Of a stretch of 64,000 bases of DNA, positions 57,961-64,000 are shown one piece after another. How positions within the stretch are numbered: the first letter of the stretch is position 1; every line of letters begins with the position of its first letter. The stretch spans positions 70,308,001 to 70,372,000 of the forward strand of contig JBITNC010000001.1 of assembly GCA_050084985.1 (NCBI GenBank). The letters are read 5' to 3'. Below the pieces are notes generated by a model. It had not been told where the DNA came from, did not search any database, and saw only the letters and a program-made list of their open reading frames with translations. This stretch comes from Nageia nagi (Eukaryota; Pinophyta). A program made the position numbers and the translations under genes.

Positions 57961-58886
57961 AAATGGTGTCAGATCATTGTGTTTTTCCTTGGAGATTCAT
58001 GGTCGTTTTTTGTCTGAGGGTTTGGTTAGAAAGTATCTGTCTTAGAGTCTTGTGGATGTAAGAGGGTGTAGTGGAGTTTTGGTTGGCTGCAGTGAATAGT
58101 CTTTGAGAAGATATTGCTGAGCAACACTGCCTCACACATGAACATGCCATGGAGATCTAGAAGCACAGAGGAGAGCTAGGATGCCAATATGAGCATATTT
58201 GGACCAGTTTACTATATTGAAGAGCATGCAATATTCGGATGCCCGACTTTGTGCAATTGAAGAGCACAAGTTGGTTGTGGATGCTGCGGTGGCAAGGAGC
58301 CTCTATAAAGACTTCAAGCATGTTGCAGAGATTCTACAAAGCCAGATATGCATAGAAGCTAGCCATTTGAAACCTGCTGCTGAGGTGGAGGTAGAGGTTG
58401 TATACTACCATCAAAATGGAGTTGTGCCTTGTGTTGAAGACCCATTAGATAGGACACCAACAATGATGAATCTTGTTGGAGTGTTCCTGAGTGGGGCTAC
58501 TCAGAAGATTCAGTCAGTGAATTGCGAGGTCCTTGTAGAACGCACAAATGTAGTTTTATAGACTCAGACGCAACTCCTTGGGATAGACTATAACATTGAA
58601 GTCCCTCATGTGGAGGCAATGCATGTTGAGGGATGTATATCCAAAGGTAGATGATGGAAAAGCAACATTCATGGAGGAGTGTTGGCTTGGAGACCACTCA
58701 ATTGGAGGGGGCGGATGTCTTTAGAAAGCAAACCTTGAAGATCTTGTAGAGGAGACATCATTCAATGTTCAATGGGGTGACTACCAAACCATCGGAGCTA
58801 AAGAAATGAAGGTTGTAAGCCTTGCGTTTGAAGACCACCTAGTTGGAGTGGTTATTGTTTTGTGTGTTAAAGAAAAAAGTGAAGCT
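57961..58886 (+). pseudogene. Unrecognised coding relic between repeats A and B
   Basis: Contains a 120-residue open block at 58199-58561 (MQYSDARLCAIEEHKLVVDA; LKPAAEVEVEVVYYHQNG) and, in another frame, a second block near 58640-58880 (DDGKATFMEECWLGDHSIGG; VVSLAFEDHLVGVVIVLCVK). Composition is clearly more protein-like than the surroundings, with GC near 45%. I cannot assign a family. Stops and frame change indicate decay. Confidence 0.4.
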
Positions 58887-59800
58887 TTGTAGGGGCATCA
58901 CTTGGGAATCCATCATTTCAATCCCTCGTGTGGTTATTTGCAAATATCACGTTCCAACTGATCATCCAAGCATTTCATGGAATAGTCAACATGCCTCACC
59001 AATTCACTCATTCAACGCACACCTAGCAATCAATACATTCTAGCCATTTTGTCAAACAGTTGGTGATCATCACCCGCTTCGCTAGGATCGATAGCAATAA
59101 AGAATGAAGGTAGTCGGCAGCAATCAAGGAATCAAGAATCCAAGGATTCCGAGAGGGGGAAAATATTTGAAACGACTCTTCATTGTGATAACAACTCATC
59201 GAATAAAAAGGCATAGAGGAGTGGTAAGGAGGACATAATTGGGAGAGGTGGGTGGTAATCAACATGGGCAAAACGACATCAAACTGGAGGAAGGTCTTTT
59301 GGTGCATTTCCTAGGATGACATCGAAGAATTGAAAGGGCCGACAAATCAATTCATTTTGCTGCAAAAGTAATCAAGTTGCAAGTCAGAGTTTCATTGTTG
59401 TGCTCTCAGATGGCATTAGGAAGGGCTGAAAGTGTTTGTTCCATCGTGTGTCTTCAAACCTGAAACAATGTGGCCTTGAAAACAGTCTAGTGTGCAGAAG
59501 GTGATATAACTTTGGTAATGAAAGCAAACTTTGTTTTCTTGGTGTGTTTTTCGAAAGAAATAGTTCCTTGCAGTTCATCTAGGTTATAACATTTTGTTGA
59601 AGGTCTATTGAGGCAGGGCATGTGCATTTTATCCACTGCGTAGGTGTTAGAAACATAGAGAAGATGTTAATACCTATTACTTGTGCTATATGAGAAATTT
59701 GTGATAACTTTTTGGGTTGATTGGTTCATGTTTGTCTCATTATTTGTCAATTACCGTGTGATATTAAGTTTGGAGCCTCCATTCATTCCTGACTACATCA
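58887..59800 (+). repeat. 0.9-kb direct repeat, copy B
   Basis: Counterpart of copy A without the LTR. Some small indels distinguish the copies, for example an extra AGGCAGGGCATGTGCATTTT near 59611. Its CATAGAGGAGTGG at 59213 is the empty site for the LTR in copy A. Confidence 0.8.
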
Positions 59801-59829
59801 TCTTGGAATAGTTCAGAGTCTTAATAGGG

Positions 59830-61330
59830 AATTACCTTTTCTGGGTCAATTCCCATCTTGATCTTCTTCAAGAGATCATCTTCTCTATCTTCCTATGCTC
59901 TTGAGGTGCCTTTATCTTTTGCACCCTCATCTTCTTTTATGACCTCTACCAATAGGCCATATGCTCCTTTCATCATGGCTTCTGTAAGTGTGGTGTACTA
60001 TGTTCTTCTCCTTGGCCATCCTTACACCAATTTTGCAAGGTACATTGACATGCTTTTCTTTGTTTCTTATGGATTCCTCTATTATTTTCCTTTCATTATC
60101 CTCTATTATTGGCTGTTCTCCCAACTATTCTCCTTTACAAATCGCTGCTACATACAACCTTCTTTTCTTACTTGAGAGGCCAAAGTTGCACCCACTTCTT
60201 TAGTTGCCACAACAACATCTATCTCTTCTCTCTCAAGGACGTTTTACTTGTCATCCTTTATTTGCTCAACTACTCTGCTATCTCTTCTTCCAACTTGGGC
60301 AGCCTCAACAACTCTCCAATTTTAGGCAGACAAATTTTGTAGTCCTTCCCATTCACTTTGGTTCATCGATTTTTTGGCTGCTTCCAGATTGCTAAATCTC
60401 TCATTGTGCATTTTCTTGTATTTTGAGGTCTCCTCGTAGACCTCATCCACTTCAAATGTATCTTCTTCACTAGTTACCACCTCCAGAGGCAAACTTCTTT
60501 CGACTCCCTATTCCTTAAGGGAGCTATCCTCACTTTTGCCTTCATCTTCTGGTAGACCCACTTCAAATTTTTCTTTAGAGATGCTTTCCTTGGTTTCTCT
60601 ACTCCATAGCCGCATCTTCTCCATTAGATGGTTGTATTGGTACCTTATGCTCCTAAGAGCATCCTCCTATTGTTCATCTAGTTCCTTATGCTCCTCAAGC
60701 ATCCTCCTACTTTTCATCTGGAAACTCCTTCCTATCATCTGCAAATACTTTTTTCTCTCTTTTCTGCTAGGATCATCAAGCTTCTCATTTGCTTCAACAG
60801 TCTTCACGTTTACTGGGCTATACCATCACCTCTAACAACATAGAAATTATCTTGTCTGATATCTTCATTGGCTTCCTTCTTTTTCTTGATCTCACGCAGA
60901 TGCTCACAAGCTTACTTCACCTTATGGGGTCCTCGTGCATTTCATTCCTCAAATAGGACCTATATGTTCATAACCCATTGCAAAAATTTCTTTGGGCTCT
61001 CTGTTCCCGAAATTGTCAAGTCCTTTTTGTTCTTCAACTTTTCTTCTTCTTCTTTCTAATGCTTCTATTCTAACTGCTATCTCATGCAGCATCTCAGGTT
61101 TCTTAGCCATCTTCTCACCCTATCTCTTTTCAAGCATCTCTAATATTTTCTCTGCCATTTCTACCTTACTAGTGGTGCATGGCTTTCCTCTTGATGCCTT
61201 GTCTTCTCACAAGATGTTGGCTATCAACAAGAAGTCTATGCAGGTCTTTAGCTTTTCACAACAGGTTTTCATTTCCATTGGCCTTATCCTTTCTCCACAA
61301 GATCATTGTTCCTTATCCTTGATATCTCAG
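59830..61330 (-). pseudogene. Coiled-coil-rich coding relic
   Basis: Minus-strand blocks rich in Glu, Lys, Arg and Met, several open for 60 residues between stops: MLHEIAVRIEALERRRRKVE (about 61085-61025), LRSIRYQYNHLMEKMRLWSR (about 60655-60600), LPLEVVTSEEDTFEVDEVYE (about 60490-60430), EDNERKIIEESIRNKEKHVN (about 60100-60040). Composition predicts long coiled coils. The plus-strand Ser/Phe-rich frames here are shadows of it. It shares the TSEED block with the relic at 55840. Family unknown; could be the gag-like part of a retroelement. Confidence 0.45.
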
Positions 61331-61870
61331 TCTCTGCACAGGTGAGAAACAGGGTGGACTTGAATAAGAGATTTAGAGTGGAGATTGAGATTTACAATTT
61401 GAATTTGGAGGTCCAGCAGGAAGAATGTGAGCACAACAAATCCATTTCAGCCTCTGGAAAAACAACCCATTGTGTAGCAAAAGACCAATTCAGGGAGGAA
61501 AAGGAATTGAATGCTACAGATTCCCTGGGCATTTAGATTGATCCAAAGATGACATCCGATATTGGGGAAGCAGAAACTTAGACCCCTGTTCACAAGGAAA
61601 GATCGAATACAATATATACCAATCATCAAGGCAGTCCAGGGATAGGGCTATGGAAACTGTGAAGAGATCTTCTGATCCTTGCCTTAAAACAACCCCTGAA
61701 AGATTGAGTGACAACTATGACATATTTACAGAAGGTTCCCATTATTATCTCAGAAGTTTAAAATGTAAAAATACCTTCACTGGCATCTACAATTTGGAGG
61801 ATGAAGCTTTGCATCTATCAAAAGGGAGTCCTGGAAATAAAACGCAGCAGAAACACTCGCTATAGTAAGC
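61331..61870 (+). pseudogene. Unrecognised exon-like fragment
   Basis: After a TTGATATCTCAGTCTCTGCACAG sequence that could be a splice acceptor, a frame reads VRNRVDLNKRFRVEIEIYNL and continues to 61536. After stops and a frame change, a 71-residue block (61650-61865) has DPCLKTTPERLSDNYDIFTE. Then GTAAGC at 61865 resembles a donor site. This may be one decayed exon of a host gene. No family recognised. Confidence 0.35.
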
Positions 61871-64000
61871 TTCTCTTTTGATTCAGGTTTTGAACATAAC
61901 TATCTTGGACAATTTGTTATGGCTGGATGGTGACTGTAGCATGATGGAAACTCAGAGCCAGGACAATGTTTTGGCTTATAAAGGCAAACAGTAGATGTTA
62001 GATATGAGATGTGAATTATAATATTTTGAAAATCCTAGAAAATGGAATATGTAAAGACAGGTTTTGGGTTCCTGTATAAAAAACCACCTTTAAATAAATT
62101 TACTGCTGACAAAAAAAATAAGTCTCTAGTGCCCAATAAAATCTATTGTGGTCAAAGGAAGGATTTATGCTATTTTAGTCTGTTGGCCTTACTTTTTACC
62201 TGAACAACCATATGTATATAGAGTTGGATGTTATACTCTCGACATAAGCAGAGTAATGCATATAGGGTGGAACTAAACATATTTCCTAATGTTCTTGTTT
62301 TTTCCTATTGTGATGAACCAAAGCTGTTCCCAAAATGTTTACTACAAGGATACATAATTGAATGTAAATTATTCTGTATTGTTTCCAAAATTTTTAGATG
62401 ACTGTTTATTAGAATATTTTACATAATCAGTTATCAAAGTTAAGGATTTTTATGCTTTTCGCAAAGTAATCTTTTTGTAGATAAACTCTTATTCTGCATG
62501 CTTGACTCATAGTTTTGGAGTCCCATTTTACCTAGGAGAGCTATGGAGAACTCCATAGTGAGTTGAGCATTGGAACAAATATCTTACAAAATATGTGTCT
62601 TCAACCCTCAAATGTGACAATTCAACATTCCTATATACATTCAAACAAAACTATTCACATAGAATGATATCAAAAACCGTATTAGGAAGTTCACGAACAT
62701 AAAGCTAAAGAAATTGCGTATTATAATTCTGAAATGCATAGGAACGTGCTATCCGTATCCCACATTTTCAGCAACAATTTGACCTTGTACTTGAACATGG
62801 CTTCATATTTGTGTGGATTGATTACTTATTTCATGTTATTGGTCCTGAAATCACTCTTAAGGTGGGTGTTGGGATTTATGGTTTGCCTTTTGGATCTCCC
62901 ATTTGGATTTCGGTTTGAGTTTACCCAGATGTGCATTGGATAAAGGTCCTAAGTTTGGGATCATGGTGTTGTTGAACCAAACTATTTGTTATTACCTTGG
63001 TCCCATCTTTGTTTAATGTTCATCGTTGGGGATTCTAGAGGTCATATAAGCACAACCCTATCTTCCATATGCACCATCATTATGCAAATTATTATTGTGA
63101 CAATCAATTCACTCTAATCTGATCTTTCCATTTGTTACACTTAAGTTAAGGATTCTTTTGCATGATGCATATCTTCTTGATCTGTTGTTGATATTGGGAG
63201 TGTTAGTAGGAGTTTTCATTGATGCTGCTAAAATGTTCTTAAATGAGGTGTGTAACTTTTAATTGTTTTTGTGTTGCTATTGTATTGTTCTTGTCTTTGC
63301 ACTTATGCTAAAGTTATTCATCTTCAGTCCTTTGGGCAAGTAAATGTTTATACAAATCATTTCAGATGTTTAATCAACTGAGCAGAATTGATTAAAGAGT
63401 CCATGTCCGTAATGATTTATGAATAAGCAATCTGCAAGATCATTGAATGGCATATCACCAAGCGATATATGTACTTTTTTTACACCTTCGTGTCTAATTC
63501 CTAAAAGCACTTTCATAACAGATCTGTGTAAAGCATGTTGATCTTGTATATATACACTTTGTTCTATGCCTTATTTCTGCCACATTCTCTGCATTGAATA
63601 TAAGAAATGCTTGGTGCATGTATTCATTTGCAGCAATCTAATTGGAAAACTATTGAATAAATTAAGGAACCATAAATACAATATGGTTTTGATGAGGAGG
63701 ATTCTGCTGGAAACATCATTTCTACTCGCAATACTATAATTTCTCAGTAGAGGCATATTGATGTCTGCAAATATCAAAGGACCAAACGTATTAGGGAAAA
63801 TGACAAACAATCGTCCCAAAGTTTCCATAACATTCAAGTGTATTTACTATGCCATAGGGAGTAAATAGAGTGAACTTCTGAGCAGGTGAGTGCACAATAT
63901 TTGTACAAATGGAGTTCTTTCAACTTTGCTGCCCTGTTTCCTCATTTTATGTGCAATGTTGTACCCATAGTTGCTTGATGCCTTTAATGCTCTGAGCATT
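61871..64000. other. No gene identified
   Basis: AT-rich. Short frames at 62734-62943 (plus) and 63571-63837 (minus) are open but featureless. Pyrimidine-rich tracts and moderate composition would fit an intron or intergenic spacer next to the exon-like fragment. Confidence 0.4.

Noticed and set aside
59858-61345. Series of plus-strand Ser/Phe/Leu-rich open frames
   Set aside because: They are the antisense of a Glu/Lys/Arg-rich minus-strand coding relic; the composition is the expected mirror image.
63571-63837. Minus-strand 88-residue open frame at the window end
   Set aside because: No motif, no conserved-looking block, and no supporting frame beyond it.

Overview
This window looks like an intergenic, transposon-dominated piece of a large plant nuclear genome. 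Evidence: Ty1/copia and Ty3/gypsy LTR retrotransposons nested inside one another, primer-binding sites for plant initiator-Met tRNA (TGGTATCAGAGC), a plant LINE remnant, an AT-rich background and long stretches of decayed sequence. A seed plant with a bloated genome (a gymnosperm such as a conifer or cycad) fits best, but the species cannot be fixed from the sequence. I see no intact host gene. The host-type genes present are pseudogenes: an NT-C2-domain protein, a MULE-derived SWIM zinc-finger protein and an LRR receptor kinase.

Layout. 1-183 is the end of a minus-strand LTR; ~800-2300 is a minus-strand LINE remnant. From 2744 to 34363 runs one nested complex. Its base is an old Tat-lineage Ty3/gypsy element (plus strand). 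Its integrase gene is split at 9901/24179 by a Ty1/copia element (9902-24178). That copia contains a solo LTR (11747-12244), a minus-strand non-autonomous LTR element (12745-17980, perfect TTTTA target duplication) and, inside its 3' LTR, another solo LTR (23559-24031). The gypsy 3' LTR is itself split by an unclassified 7.7-kb insertion (26155-33867) carrying an exact 183-bp tandem array and unrecognised decayed reading frames.

34364-37339 holds a dispersed repeat built of palindromic GGTATAATC/GATTATACC units. 37340-42376 is a young Tork/Tnt1-like copia element (minus strand), with perfect TCTTC target duplication, LTRs about 97% identical, and one continuous 1,306-codon frame broken only by five TAG codons. 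42377-47110 has an inverted repeat, a 24-bp minisatellite, the NT-C2 pseudogene and a 115-bp palindromic array. 48061-51200 is a minus-strand SWIM/MULE-derived pseudogene, interrupted by a solo LTR and ending in tandem DLNxxP (EAR-type) repeats. 52204-53330 has direct repeats, a second inverted copy of the palindromic repeat and a GC-rich island; 53521-54790 a long hairpin next to an LRR receptor-kinase pseudogene. 55840-61330 holds two direct copies of a 0.9-kb repeat, one carrying a solo LTR whose empty site is preserved in the other copy, flanked by charged, coiled-coil-like coding remnants. The last 2.7 kb has one weak exon-like fragment and otherwise nothing I can identify.

The most interesting signals are the palindromic repeat family, the indel-free 183-bp array, a hairpin conserved in six otherwise divergent LTRs, the EAR-motif array on the SWIM protein, and the pure TAG stop spectrum of the young copia, which fits methylation-driven CHG decay.
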